Below the pieces are notes generated by a model. The model searched no databases, had not been told where the DNA came from, and saw only the letters and a program-made list of their open reading frames with translations. Shown here in pieces: positions 49,801 to 61,664 of a stretch of 64,000 nt of DNA. The translations under genes were made by a program, and so were the position numbers. This DNA is from Yamagishiella unicocca. Taxonomy: Eukaryota > Chlorophyta > Chlorophyceae > Chlamydomonadales > Volvocaceae. The stretch covers positions 248,001 to 312,000 of the forward strand of contig BDSL01000058.1 in the NCBI GenBank assembly GCA_003116995.1, given 5' to 3'. Positions within the stretch are counted from its first letter, which is position 1; every line of letters starts with the position of its first letter.

Positions 49801-51803
49801 GGGAGGTGTACCGAGGTGGGTGGAGTTGCCTGGGGAGGTGTACCGAGGTGGGTGGAGTTGCCTGGGGAGGTGTACCGAGGTGGGTGGAGTTGCCTGGGGA
49901 GGTGTACCGAGGTGGGTGGGGTTGCCTGGGGAGGTGTACCGAGTTGGGTCGGGTTGCCTGGGGAGGTGGTCCCACCATTATTGCCGCCCCTCACCGCACC
50001 GCCCCCGGTGCGGCCCACACACCCGACATGCCCCCAACCCGGCCTTTCGTCTCCTGGTACCATGTCTCGTCACGCCCGCCCTCACGGACCCCTCCGCCCC
50101 TCCGCCCAGCCGTGTGGCGGGGCCAGCTGGTGGCTGTCAAGTTCTTCCGCTCCGACGTGTCGCCGGACGGGCGCACCGAGGATGAGGTGGCGCTGGCCAT
50201 CGCGGTGCAGCACCCGCACCTCACGCAGGTGGGCAGGGTGCACGTTGGGCGGCAGCAGGGGCTGGTGGGGTTCGGATTGGTGGGTCTTGCCCGTAGAGGG
50301 TGGGGGTTGCGCGGGTGGCAGCTGTGGTGCTTCGGTGGCCGCTGGGTTGAGTTTTAGGGTTTTACCCTGGAACCTAAACCCCCTAAACCCTGTGGTGCTT
50401 CTGTGGCGGCTGGGTTGAGAACTTCGTTGTTGGTACCGTATCTCATGAGGAGCTCCCCGCCACCACATGGTGCCCGCGCGCGCAGGTGCTGGCGAGGGTG
50501 GCGCACCCCCCGGGCCTGGTGCTGCGGCTGTCGGAAGGTGAGCGGAGGGACTCCGTAGGCGCCTTCGCAGGCAGAGGCGGGCGATTAAATTTTCTCGCGC
50601 AACGCGTATATGTGCATGTGTGTTGTGTACAGAACTTTTTTCCCCGCCGTCTGGAGGCCCGGAAGCACGTCTCTAGCGAGGGCGCCATGGAGCAATCAGC
50701 CTGGACCGCGCAGGCCCGTAGGCCTCATAAGGCCCAACAGGTCACCTGCAGCATCCCATCCGCTCCGCCGACGCAACTACTGCCGTCCCGCTGCTGCCGC
50801 AGGGGGCCCCCTGGCGCACAAGCCCACTAGCCAGCACCTGCTGCGCTGCAAGTGGGGCGACGTGCGCTTCGCGCCGCGGCGCGCGCTGCTGCTGGCTGTA
50901 GCGGTGGCTGACGCGCTGAGCTACTGCCACGTGGCCGGCATCTGCCACGGCGACGTGTACGCGCACAACGTGCTGATGGACGAGGATGAGAACGTGACGC
51001 TGTGCGACTTTGGTGCGTTGGGCGCTGAGGGGAGACCCGTGGGTCGATACATAGGGGGAGATGAAACCCACGGGGCGCCGCCACGATGGGGGCGGGAAAG
51101 CGCCGGTGGGCGTCGCTAGTCGGGACGGGCCAGGACGGGACGGGATAGGTCCAGGATGCGTCGCCTGTGGTTCTGCACTAGGGCGGCCCTGGCTGGTACC
51201 GGCGCTTCCAAAACACGCAAAGGACAGGCGACGTGTCTTTGGTAGACGTGTCGTGTCTGTGTTCTCCGCGGGCAAGGACCGGCACAGCGGCACGGCGGCA
51301 CAGCGGCACGGCGGCACAGCGGTACGGCGGCGATTGGGCTGCGGGTTCCCAAACATAGTAAACGGGCTCAACGTCAAAACGCGCATGCCCGACGCCCTCC
51401 CCTGCGTTCCGACCTCTCTCCTGCGTCCTCCCCCACTCCCCGCCCTTGATGCCCTCCGTTTCCCACGTCGTGTAACCGGGTCTTCTTGCCACCAACCTCC
51501 CTTGGTGCCTCAGGCGCGTCCTTCAGCTACGACCCGAAGACGCAGCCCTACTGGCAGGCCATGGAGGTCCGCGCGTACGGCCTCATGCTCCTGGACCTGG
51601 TGCAGCGCAGCGGCGACACCGCGGCGTCGGCGTCGTCGGCGGCGCTGGCCAGCACCGACGTCGCGGCCGCGCAGCAGATCGTGGCCGCGCTGCGTGCGGT
51701 GGCTGTGCGGTGCACCGAGCTGCCGCCGGCGAAGCGCCCGTCCTTCGCCGCCATCGACCAGGAGCTCCGCGCGCTGCGGACGAGCCTGCTGGGAGAGGCA
51801 TAA
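46865..51803 (+). CDS. membrane-anchored LRR protein kinase
   Basis: A predicted leucine-rich-repeat kinase of unknown ligand. Ten in-phase exons: 46865-47047, 47119-47295, 48097-48202, 48459-48586, 48977-49064, 49478-49783, 50110-50228, 50486-50537, 50803-51012, 51514-51803; 552 residues. Residues about 7-28 (AVAITLSGAAVAAATIAAVVVV) form a transmembrane anchor followed by RYRRK. About seven LRRs follow (LVQLDLGANQLTS, LRTLNLMGNQLERLP, LVELFVTDNRLTDLP). The kinase starts near 310: G-loop GDGASGEVY, VAVKFF Lys, CHGDVYAHNVLMD catalytic loop and LCDFG. HGD in place of HRD marks a non-RD kinase; the other catalytic residues are present. The activation segment is very short, running into EVRAYGLMLLDL. 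The start is the first ATG after an in-frame stop. A tandem repeat copies the exon 6 donor. Confidence 0.9.
49768..49968 (+). repeat. 32-bp minisatellite spanning the exon 6 donor site
   Basis: Six full 32-bp units start with GGGGAGGTGTACCGAG, the first lying in the coding exon (GEVYR) and including its GTGGGT donor. The others lie in the intron and each carries an identical or near-identical donor. A partial seventh ends at about 49968. Confidence 0.95.
50352..50390. repeat. telomere-like TTTTAGGG motifs in a kinase-gene intron
   Basis: TTTTAGGGTTTTA at 50352-50364 is followed by CCTAAACCCCCTAAACCC at 50373-50390, the opposite-strand form. TTTTAGGG is the Chlamydomonas-type telomere unit. 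Confidence 0.6.
51281..51328 (+). repeat. 16-bp minisatellite, 3 copies
   Basis: GGCACAGCGGCACGGC is repeated three times (one C-to-T change in the last copy) in the last intron of the LRR kinase gene. Confidence 0.85.
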
Positions 51804-54800
51804 AAGGGGTGGCGCTGGGCAGCTCTGCGTGGCGTACGAAGTCGGCTTTCGCCCCCTTCAAAATGCCGCGGAATGCTCGGGACATTGGGGATTTGCCACG
51901 TGGGGCTGGGGAGGACGGCGGGGCCTCCCTGGAGCCGTCAGGGAGCCAGATCGCGTGCGGCGAGGGAAGGCAGGCACGGTAATGTGCTGGGGTTTCGTGG
52001 CTTGGCGAGCATAACAAACTAGTGGTATTTGTTGTATTTTGCCCAGGGGATACTGCTAGGTGCTTTCAGAGCGCAGTAGGCTGGCTGGTCATGCATGGAC
52101 TTCCATGCGGTTACACTGGGCTAGCTGGCGGCTAGCTGGCGGAGCTTACACGGCGCGTGCGTGCCGGCCCGCGCGGCTCCCGCTCGACCCGCCTGCCTGC
52201 ATCAAGCACGCGATTGATGCGGGTGAGGGAACCGCGAAGGCCCCAGCACCCTGTTGTTGTGATGCGACTATGGTTCGATCGTCGTTGGTTCGACCACCGC
52301 TTCGCAGCTCGCAAGGTCCCTCTGACAAGCGTCAATTGCCCCGGCAGTGGGCCTTCGATTTCGAATTTTGCATCCGCAAGGAAACCTTGCGTGGGTTGGC
52401 AGCTGTTGCCCGAGATGGCTTTTTTAGGCGCGTGCTGGCACTGCGACGACCCCAGCAGCTCTCGCGCGCGACGCCCACTTGAGCAGAAGTGAGGCTGTGA
52501 TTGTGCACTGGCCGCCTTGATTGTTAACTGGCCGCCTACATCTGCGGTACTTACATAGTGATGTATCCAAACCCTCCCAGGCGCATGCTCGAGGCCGCTG
52601 TGGGCAACAGGGTTTGCTGAATAAGTCGCCTGCCCCTTCGTGTGCATTGCGTGCTGGAATGACCCTCACGTTCAACACTGGTACTTGCGGCGATCTGAGT
52701 GCATGGTAATTTTGCGTATGTGAAAGGAAAAACGTTGCTTACAAGGCGCGCGGGGTCACACGTGTACCGGTTTATATTGGCATTGCACGGGTATCGTGCA
52801 CTGAACAAGGAGGAACGCGACCGAGTCGGACCTGCGACGCATATGCCCTGCACAAGCCACATACCAGACAGCAGTGCACCGAGCACGCCCAAGGGGCGTG
52901 CAGGGCTGAGGCCCCCAGCTAGACGGGACCTATGGTGCGGCGTGTGCCGTTGGAGATGTGTGCACCGCTCAACATCAGCGAGGACAAAGTTGGAGTGGCA
53001 GAAGCGCAGCGCCAAACGCTCCCTTTTTCATCAATGCCCCGTGGCTGATGGCAAGCATCCCTTGACGACCGCATCGCGGCGCATTACTAAAGCACACCCG
53101 GCATCAGGCCAGCACACGGATCGTGGCGATTGCCTGCTCCTCCACCCGCAAGCGGACTGGAGCGATACCCAATATCATGCCATAGGCCCTTACGCATGGC
53201 CGTACGATGTCATGCAGCGTCTACACCAACAGCAGCTCGTCCCATGCGTACATAGCGTCCCCTGCGCCGTGATCGACGGGAAACATGGTTGTGTGGCCCA
53301 GTTTCTGTATCATGTTCAGATTTCAACACATCAAGGTACCCGCATTCTTGCAGTTTTACCTTTTTCTCGCGCACTCGGTCGCAACCGTCATGATGTACGA
53401 GGTGTACCACGGCCGAGCACAAGACCAGCACACATCTGCAATTTTGCATACTTAAGAGTTCGGGAGGCATTCGTTGCATACGGTATGGCAATTAGCAAAT
53501 TCACACGCCCATGAAACCGTCCACAGCAGCAGGCATTGGAGGCCACTTGATTTGTCCTGGGACCGCAACATCCTGCAATACGGACATGAATAAAAAACAC
53601 AATCCCAGCAATTACTAACTGCGCCTACTCTCTTCTTGTCCTCACACGCGCCTACACGCCGCAGCCATAGGACTGGTAAGCCGGGGGGCTGCGGAGGGCT
53701 TTGGCGGGAGGTCCTCGCCAACTCGCTCCCCAGGCAAGGGAGCCGTTTAAACCTCCTGGCTTATGTGGACGGGTACGCGCACACAGCATCACCGGACTGC
53801 AGTTCGGTTGGTCAGTTTTCCATGGAGTTCCTCCGCACACAGTAACACACCGTCACACCGCTTGGCGGTACATTTATATACAGCAACACTACCACTCATA
53901 GCTTCACGACGCCCGGAGCCGGGCGACCAACGCCTCTACGAAGGTCTTGAACGACAATAAGGGTAGGACGGCTCGTCCCATGAACTCAGTGATCGGGTTA
54001 CTGGTCCGAGGCATGGTTGATTAGGGGCCCTTGGCATCCTGCCTTCACCGGCGGAGCTCTGGTTCATCATGTTCAGACCAGAAATGCAGCTAGCCACGCC
54101 AACGCCCTCAGCAGCCACGAATTAGAACATGTTGGCCGAAATGAACCGCGTTGCGTGTGATTGGGTACCTCTTTCTGCGGCTTCTTTCGGAAGGTGCCGT
54201 CTGGGCCACCTGTGCTAGTCAACATGGGGGGTATGAGAGGAGTCGGCACTGGAACGTAAGCCGACTAGGAACATGGGGACGGGCCACATCGCCGTGAGCA
54301 CCCGGCCGATGACTGCACATACATGCCCGCCGGCTACCCCGCAACGTGCGGTACAACGCGTAGCACGGCTGCAAAGCAGGGCCCTTCCCCACGCGCTCAG
54401 CGCGTAATGACAGCACTACGAACGCGCCGCCACGGTCCGCGTAGGGCCGGCTTGTGGGCTAGCCGACATCCCAACCATCGTGTTCAGGATAGCGATCAAG
54501 TCCGGAAGGTAAGGACAGGACAACACGCTTGCGCGGATCAGCTGCACTGGTGTGAAGACGTTGTGGCAAATGAAGTCCTGCAGGTGCATGCCGAGCGGGA
54601 CGGGCCGCGGGGATGAGGTGCAGGGAGGATCGGCAATCAAAGGCGATACAGGAGGGAGGATCGGCGCAGCCGTACACACCGGTGCATCCATTTCTATTAT
54701 ATGTACCGGACCTTATGCTCGCTGCGCATGCGGCACGTCTGCCGTCCTGGGCATCATACCGTTGGAACCGGATGCAGCCAATTCTATATTATACATGCCA

Positions 54801-54907
54801 AGGATGGAGACCTAGGCACCTAACGGTGTGAGATTTAGGCGGAAGCAACTTTCAAGGGTTAGACGTCAAATGACCCACAGTTTCTCTGAGGTGGCCATGG
54901 CCAGGCG
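51804..54907. other. 3.1-kb spacer, no supported gene
   Basis: It should contain the 3' UTRs of the LRR kinase (plus) and the bZIP-like gene (minus), which converge here. A 271-codon plus-strand ORF at 52699-53514 has no recognised motif, mixed third positions and no splice structure, and is not called. Small AT-rich patches occur at 53860-53880 and 54690-54800. No transposon ends were recognised. Confidence 0.4.
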
Positions 54908-56663
54908 CTAACCGGCGACCGACTCCTGCCTACTAGGTCGCAGCCCTGCACGCACCGTGGTTGCATCCATCGCATGCCCCTCCACCGCCACGTTGCGGTG
55001 CAGCTGCGTCGTCGCCTCTTCCACTTGCAGCATCAGCTGACCGCATTTAGGGGCCTGTCCGCTAGCGTGCCAATGCAGCGGGGTTCTTCCCTGGAGCAAC
55101 GACAAGGACGAACTCAGCTGTGACGCAAGCCTTCGCCGCTCGTCCTGTACCATCTCCGCGCGCTCGTGGTAGAGCGCCAGGGCCGCCTTGCTGGCTGCTA
55201 CTTGCTCGGGGCTGAAGCGCAGGCCCTGAACCACGGGAACCTGGGCGCTCCGAATGGAACCGGGGCGGAGGAATAGGGGTTGGAGGGATGGACGATAGGA
55301 GGTGGAAGGATGGAGGGATAGGGGTTGGAGGGATGGAGGATAGGGGTTGGGGGATACGGGCGGATAATGGAGTATGCGACGGACGTGAGAATCACGCTGA
55401 CCGTTGCCGAGGGGATGTGAGGACGTGAAGGGGAAAGAGGGGGTTTGGAAAGGCACACTGAAACTAAACTAGCAAGTCATCTCACCACCAGCAACCCGCT
55501 TACCCAGAAGCTCTCAGGCGGCGGCTCATCGCGCCTGCCAGTCTCTATGTTGAGGTGGTAAAGGTCGCGGATCACGGAAGGGCACTCGAGCCGCGCCATG
55601 TAGAAAGGGGACGCCAACTCTTCGTGCAGCTGGGCGATCCGGCGCTGAGGGCCCGGGTCGTGCGGGCGTGCGTCATGGGCGTGAAGGGCGAGGCCTCCCT
55701 CACGCAGCCATCGGTTCCACGCGGACATGAGGTGCCGAAGCAATTGTCCCCGCGCACGGCTGTCGTCAGGCGGCAAGTTGAAGCTCTCACGGCCGTCGGC
55801 TGGACCAGGTGCGTGGACAAAATGCGAGGCGGGGATAATGCCCTCGTCATTCGGCTTGGCTGCCGGCTTGGCGAGAAGACCCCCGTCGTTCGAAGCCGTT
55901 AGTTTGCAGCCGCCCACGTGTACTACGTTGTCGTATTGGTGTAGCAGGTCCGATCTTGGAGGCCAGCCACCAGCAGAGGCCGAGGCCGACGCCTGTAACT
56001 CCGTGATTTGCAGCAAGCTGGTTTGCTGCTGACGCCTTTGCCTGAGATCGTGGGCCTGCTGCTCCCTGAATGGAAGAAGGACCTCAAGCACCTGCATTGG
56101 CATCGGGTCAGTGGCAATGTGAGGCTTGTAGGACAGCAGCGGGTGCGTCGTCAGGGATAGGATGTGTTTCAATGCGTGTCAGAGAAAGCGGGCACAGGGA
56201 ATGTCAACCAGGTGGCCGCAAAGAGACATGCGTCAGTAAATAGGGCTGCGAGCGGAAGGACCTGCAAAGAGTTGGTCAGGTGTGGGTGGGTGGGGTGTCT
56301 GTTCTGGTAGGTGGTGACACTTTCGGCGTCGACCATGGCGCACCAGAAAACATACAGATATATGGCTACCTTGATGCGCAGACGGAGCCGGTCGCTCTCC
56401 TCCTGCTCCTTCTGCAAATCGCGCATTTTCTGTTCCATTTCAGCTTGCAGCGCGTTCAGTTGTTGCTGCTGTTGCCGAAGGGGCTTTTTTCCACCACGAG
56501 GTCCATGGCGCTTATCGTGATTTGCAAGAGGTCCAGGCTGCTTTGACACGCCAGGGGGGGGAATAATTGCTGGCCAGTCTGGGAGGGTCGACAAGGCCTG
56601 CTCGAACATAAAGTCATCCTCAGGCTGCTCTAAGAGAAAGCTAGGGAAACCTTCAGGTGTCAT
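54908..56663 (-). CDS. bZIP-like coiled-coil protein, unknown function
   Basis: Three exons join in phase: 56663-56370, 56091-55504, 55240-54908, giving 404 residues. The start is the ATG of MTPEGFPSFLLEQPEDDF; an apparent upstream extension begins with GTG. Residues about 50-115 hold a basic stretch (DKRHGPRGGKKPLRQQQQQ) running into a Leu/Met heptad helix (LNALQAEMEQKMRDLQKEQ, then RLRIKVLEVLLPFREQQ). This is bZIP-like in outline but lacks a clear canonical N-x7-R basic signature, so DNA binding is uncertain. The central part ends LHEELASPFYMARLECPSV. The C-terminal part is helical (SPEQVAASKAALALYHERAE, MVQDERRRLASQLSSSLSLL). It reads in the same direction as RPN3 and begins directly after the RPN3 3' UTR. 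Confidence 0.8.
55255..55360. repeat. GGATGGAGG/GATAGGGGTTGG minisatellite in an intron
   Basis: Variants of TAGGGGTTGGAGGGATGG alternate for about 100 bp in the second intron of the bZIP-like gene. Copies are irregular in length. Confidence 0.6.
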
Positions 56664-56761
56664 TTTGTAAAGCGCGTGCACCTAGACGTTCACAAATTAT
56701 GCGAACAGGATGTCTAACGCCAAGCAGCACTGCGTGATGTACACAATAGTGGCATAATGTA

Positions 56762-56766
56762 TTACA
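56762..56766 (-). terminator. RPN3: TGTAA poly(A) signal of RPN3
   Basis: TGTAA on the minus strand, 286 bp after the RPN3 stop codon and only about 100 bp upstream of the start codon of the next minus-strand gene. Confidence 0.6.
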
Positions 56767-57051
56767 AGTAGTAAACCCTACGCCAAACCGTCGACAGCGA
56801 CCATTATGCAATTTTGCAGGTTTCACAAGCTCTTGGCACTTGTACGACAGGCGGTCTGCAAGCACGCGATAACGAGATGTGACGTAGGAAGTCTAAGTAC
56901 CGTGCTTGCCGCGTTTCATCTGCTTCTCCCTTCTCCCTCACGACAACTACCGATTTGGATCCACCGACGCAGTCGTTCATGGCTGCACTGCCCATAGGCT
57001 TTTTGCACTGCCATTCACTATATATTCAGATTTTAGCCGCTCCCATCAGGT

Positions 57052-60000
57052 TCAGAAATCGTCCCCATCGTCCTCCTCCAGTGCTTTGGCCAGCTCCTGC
57101 TCCGCGGCCAGCCGTTCCTGCCTTGCCTCGCTGCTCTCGGCCTTGCGCCTACATACATTAACATGGGGAAGAAAGTAATCCGTTGAACATTGAGAGAGGT
57201 TTGAGAGAGAGGTTTAAGAGGAAACCCGTAGGTCAGCACCGAACAGTAAAACCGGACATGAACGTGGGGTGGGACGCCACACAACCAACACCAAAACCAC
57301 CTCATTTCACCTGTGGTACGCCCTAATTCACCATCCCGAGGTAAGCAAGCATCACTTTCGCATTCAGCGGCTTACCGCCCATCCTCATCCGAACCGCAGG
57401 CACTCGGACACACAAGGTGAAGGCAGTCACTGCAGGCTTCTGCACAAACGACCCCGCCTTACTACGCGTCCGGCTACCCTCCCCGCCGTCTTTGGCACAA
57501 ATGCAAGCAGCGCAACCCTCGCGCCCCCGACACCATATGCCCCAGACCCCACCTCCCCCGCCGCCCCAATTCCACCACCTGTGGGCGTCCGGCTCGAAGC
57601 GCATGGCCTTGATCGCCTCGTTGTGCAGGTCCAGGCAAAACGCAATGCGCGCGTGGAAGGCAGCCTGCGGCTCTGCGGTGGAGTACACGTCCACCCGCTC
57701 GCGGCTGGCCATGAAGCCGCCCTCGTGGTCGATGACCGCGTCGATGCCGCCGTCGCGGATGGCCTTGGCCACAATGTACTCTGACGGGACGGGGCGCAGC
57801 GAGGAAACCCGTGTTGGGATCGGGGGGATTCGAGGGAGACCCGTGGATGCCCGAAAAAAACTGTGTAAAACAGAAGTTTTGAGATGCATGCTGGAGAACT
57901 GGGTTGGGGAAGGGGGCCGAAGGGGGCGGCTCTGCGCTGCCGGGTGGGCGGGTCGGCGGGGCCAGTTCGCATCCCGGAGGGTTGCGCGGGTGCTGGCCCA
58001 ATCATTGCCAGGCGCACACCGAAGTACCCGAAGCACAAGCGTGGCCTCCGACATTGCCCCAACCGACGACCTGCGCCCTATGGACCAAACTGCGCGGCAG
58101 TGTGTGCCATCGAACACCCCCAAACGCATCAAAACAATACCCCCATACCATCGCCCACGATCAGCCTCCTGGCGGTCCTCGTTGCCCCCACCACCAACAC
58201 ATGATGCCTAGCACCGGCCAAACCCCACAGTCAGAACCCTTGGGCGAACACGCCGGCCTCACCCGCGTCCTCGGCGCTGGCCAGATGGAGCTTCGCGGCT
58301 ATTTCGGCCAAGCTGATGCGGCTGTAGGCCAGGTTGATGCGGCGGAGGCCGATACGGATGACGTTCTGGTGCAGCCGCGTGATGAGGTTGTGCGTGCGGT
58401 CGGCCAGGAACACGGCGCTGAAGCGCTCGGTTACCTGCAGCGGGCCATGCAGGAAGGTGGGAGGCGCAGGCGGCACTGCGGGCTGAGGCAGACACTACGC
58501 GCCGCGGAGGGCACGCGAGCTCGCGTCGCGGCACCGGATACCTTTGCCATGACGCGTCCCAACATCAGCCCAGCAGTTCTCAAATGTGCGCCAGCTGAGC
58601 TGTGTTGCATCCCACGCTGCCGTCTTCACCCCAAATCACGCAACCGGGTGCACTGACACTACTATTACTACTAGTAGCGCCAGCACCAGCTTATTAGGAT
58701 GAAACCAACCCGGGAGGAACCTGGAGGGGGCTGCAGTCGCAGTTGCAGCCTCCTCCTGTGACTGCAACTACGACTGCGACGATAAGGCCCTCGCACCTGC
58801 TTGAACGTCAGCGTGTCGCCGGCCTTGACGCTCTGCGTCAGCTCAAAGTATGCCTGCAGCGCCGCCGACATGCCAGGCTGCGCAAACTCCTGGCGGTCCG
58901 GGATCTCGCCGAGCAGCAGCCGCACCAGGATTAGCCACTTGGACACGGTGATGCGGAAGCCGTGCGCGATGCTGGGTGCGCGGCGGAGCGACTGCGCAGC
59001 GACGGCGGGCGGGAGCACCCGGGGTGGTCAAGGTAGGAGAGCCGCGAGTGACATCAGTAGGTCACGTGTCGCCAAAGTGTTTATGCCAAGGATTCACCGC
59101 CGGACCCAGATAGCACCCCGCGCCGCTTGTCGTTTACCTATGAACACTATGAGAAAGGCGGTACACCCTCCTAGATGCCTATAGTTGCGTTGCAAGGAGC
59201 CACGTGCGTCTCCTGCCTCGAGACGGCACACTGTGCTACATGTGATACCGACGTCCTCCTCTCCACAGACGGCTCTTGCGCGATACTCGTGCCTGCGCCA
59301 GCCTAATACAGCAGCCACACTCTATCCAGGCAGCGCCGGCCCTCCTACCAAGCAGGCAGTGCATCGACAGCCACGACTACCGCGACTCCCTGCCTGGCGA
59401 TGCATCATCATGCAGCTTCGGTGATGCTCGCAGGCGTCGAAGTCGCCCTCAACGTCCAAAATCCTAGCCACGCACTGGGTCGCATCCTTATCCGTGACAG
59501 CCCCCATCAGCGTTGCCAACCCTCAATCCTCACCTGCTGCAGGCAGTCCTTCGCCTCCGTGTACTCCAGCTGGATGGTACGGATGCGACCCAGATGGTAC
59601 AGGTAGCGGCAGTACTGCTGGCCGCTGCGAAACTGATCCGCCTTTTGCGCCTTGCTGCGGAATTTTTCCGCCTGCAGCCAGGCCGAACGGGGTGGTTGGG
59701 AACAGCGTGAACCCGATGAGGGAGACCGTGACCAGGACGGGTGCGCAGAAACAAAGGGCATGAAGTCAAGAGCTTCCGCACGGCAGGCGGCACGACGACT
59801 CTAAAACGGCTGATGAATTGAACGCCCGTGGCATATGCGCCTCAAGGCTCAGGGCTGAATGCCGCCACTGACGACGACGCATCCACCGCCTGAAGGCCTC
59901 TATCAACCGCTGCTTCCATGGACTGGCAGACACGTGATCATGTCATCAGCCTTCAAGCCTAAAGGCGCATTCCTATAACGTGCTAGATTATGGCACGACA

Positions 60001-61466
60001 ATCTAGCACAGGAGCACCGAGCTCCATCACTTTCTTCCGTGAGAATCCCGAAGATAGGCCCTATACATCATCTCCCAGGAACAGGCCGCACCTGGTCGTA
60101 CAAGTTGTAGTGCAAGTAGTTGCGCAGCAGCAGGTTCATGAGGGTCTCCTGCCCGATGGCATCGTGTCGCAGCACTGCTGTCCGGTGCAGCGCAAGCAAC
60201 GTGCTGCAGGGGCCGGGGGTGTGGGGTGTGGCAAGAGGGGCTATAGCAGGACGACGAGACAAACCGATGCCCACACGCAACGCAACACTATGATGGCCAG
60301 TGGCGGGGAGTTTAAGATGCGCGTACAAGGACTACATGACTGGGTCGTACACACGCCCCAACAAAGCCTGGCGGCAACGCACAAGCCCTAACTCCCGTGT
60401 CACCTATAAGCGTTGCCAAAAGCAAACTAGATACCCAAATTAGGTGCGAACGACACATGCCGTATGTCGTCCAGTAGGTAATCGGAAGGCCCACCGTGCC
60501 AACAGACCACGCGGTCTTCGCTGCAGCGCACTAAACACAGACCCGCCAAGTGTCCGGCAGGCCCACCTGCGAATGCTCGCCAGATCTCCAGTCTGCTCAT
60601 AGCTGAGGTTGTAGTAGAAGTATATGCGTGCCGCGATAACATCCAGGGTGCGGCGGTTAAATTGCCCCAGCCGCGTAACAGCGTTGTCTGCGACACTCCG
60701 GGCCTGTGTTGCGGTAGGTCGTGAGTTGGCAAGCGAAGACAACGACATGAGTTTCGCGCCGTCTGGCGTAAAAGGAAAAGTTGCACAGTTGCAGTACGAC
60801 CCCACGATCAGCTGATTGCTTACTTTCATGTTTGCAACATGTTTGCGAGGAGTAAACTAAGCAAATGTGCAGTGGTGCACCATCGCAGGGCACGTCGAAA
60901 CCCAGCTCTTCCCGTGCCGTTGCCCAAGGGTCCGTGATGAGGATACTTCGCCCCGGTCAGACAGTTACCCACCACTTGGTAATGCTTGCCGTCGCAGAGG
61001 AAGAGCAGGACAATTAGGTAGGCGTACAGCTCCACCTCAGGGATAACCGCCGCGGCCTCACACTGCGGCGAGGTCGTCGCCTCGTCCGCGTCCATGCCCG
61101 ATGACGCCGCCTGGCGCAAGCCACAAAGTCCCATGCTTACAGTTGAACGCCGCGCGAGGGATGGTATCGCGCAGCGCTTACCTGCTCAACATGCAAGATG
61201 AGGAAGGCACGGGACTCTAGGTCTGCTGGTAACGTTTGCTGCAGGAAACATTTGACGCTCGATGCCGTGAGCTGCTTGCGAACGCTAGCGGTCTGGCGTA
61301 GAAGCCTGCCGATCAACAGGCGGGTATCCTTGGCCTTGACGGACTTCTCTACTAGCGCAACCACGGCCTTTAGCTTATCCTCCACAGTTACAGCAGATGA
61401 AGTCGGCGCAGCTGGCTCTGCAGCACCATTGGCCTTTGGCGCCTCCTCGGGCTTGTCCACCTCCAT
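57052..61466 (-). CDS. RPN3: 26S proteasome regulatory particle non-ATPase subunit RPN3 (PSMD3)
   Basis: RPN3 is a PCI-domain scaffold subunit of the proteasome lid. Nine exons, all phases agreeing: 61466-61182, 61110-60973, 60703-60567, 60203-60092, 59671-59534, 58991-58797, 58434-58263, 57780-57579, 57148-57052; 491 residues, the normal family length. Family blocks in order: [39 protein letters not shown] (then [10 protein letters not shown]), [110 protein letters not shown] and [20 protein letters not shown]. It ends with an acidic tail LEEDDGDDF as in plant RPN3. The N-terminus ([14 protein letters not shown]) is short and acidic. A retrotransposon palindrome lies 200 bp upstream of its start. 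Confidence 0.98.
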
Positions 61467-61664
61467 TTAGATCTACGCGTTCATGCACAAAATAAGTGAC
61501 TAGCGGCGTCCAAACCGCATTAGTTTAAAGCTGTAATTGATCTACGCTATGTCGTGGGAAAATGCGCGCGAGGAACGGGCTTTCAGTATGCTTACGCGAG
61601 TCACTCGCCGTACAGTTCGGCAAACAGCATTCACGTAGCCGGTAGCCCTACGCGTCTTGTGGCC

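Noticed and set aside
52699..53514. 271-codon plus-strand ORF
   Set aside because: No recognised motif, no algal-type codon bias and no supporting splice structure; it is compatible with chance in mixed-composition DNA.
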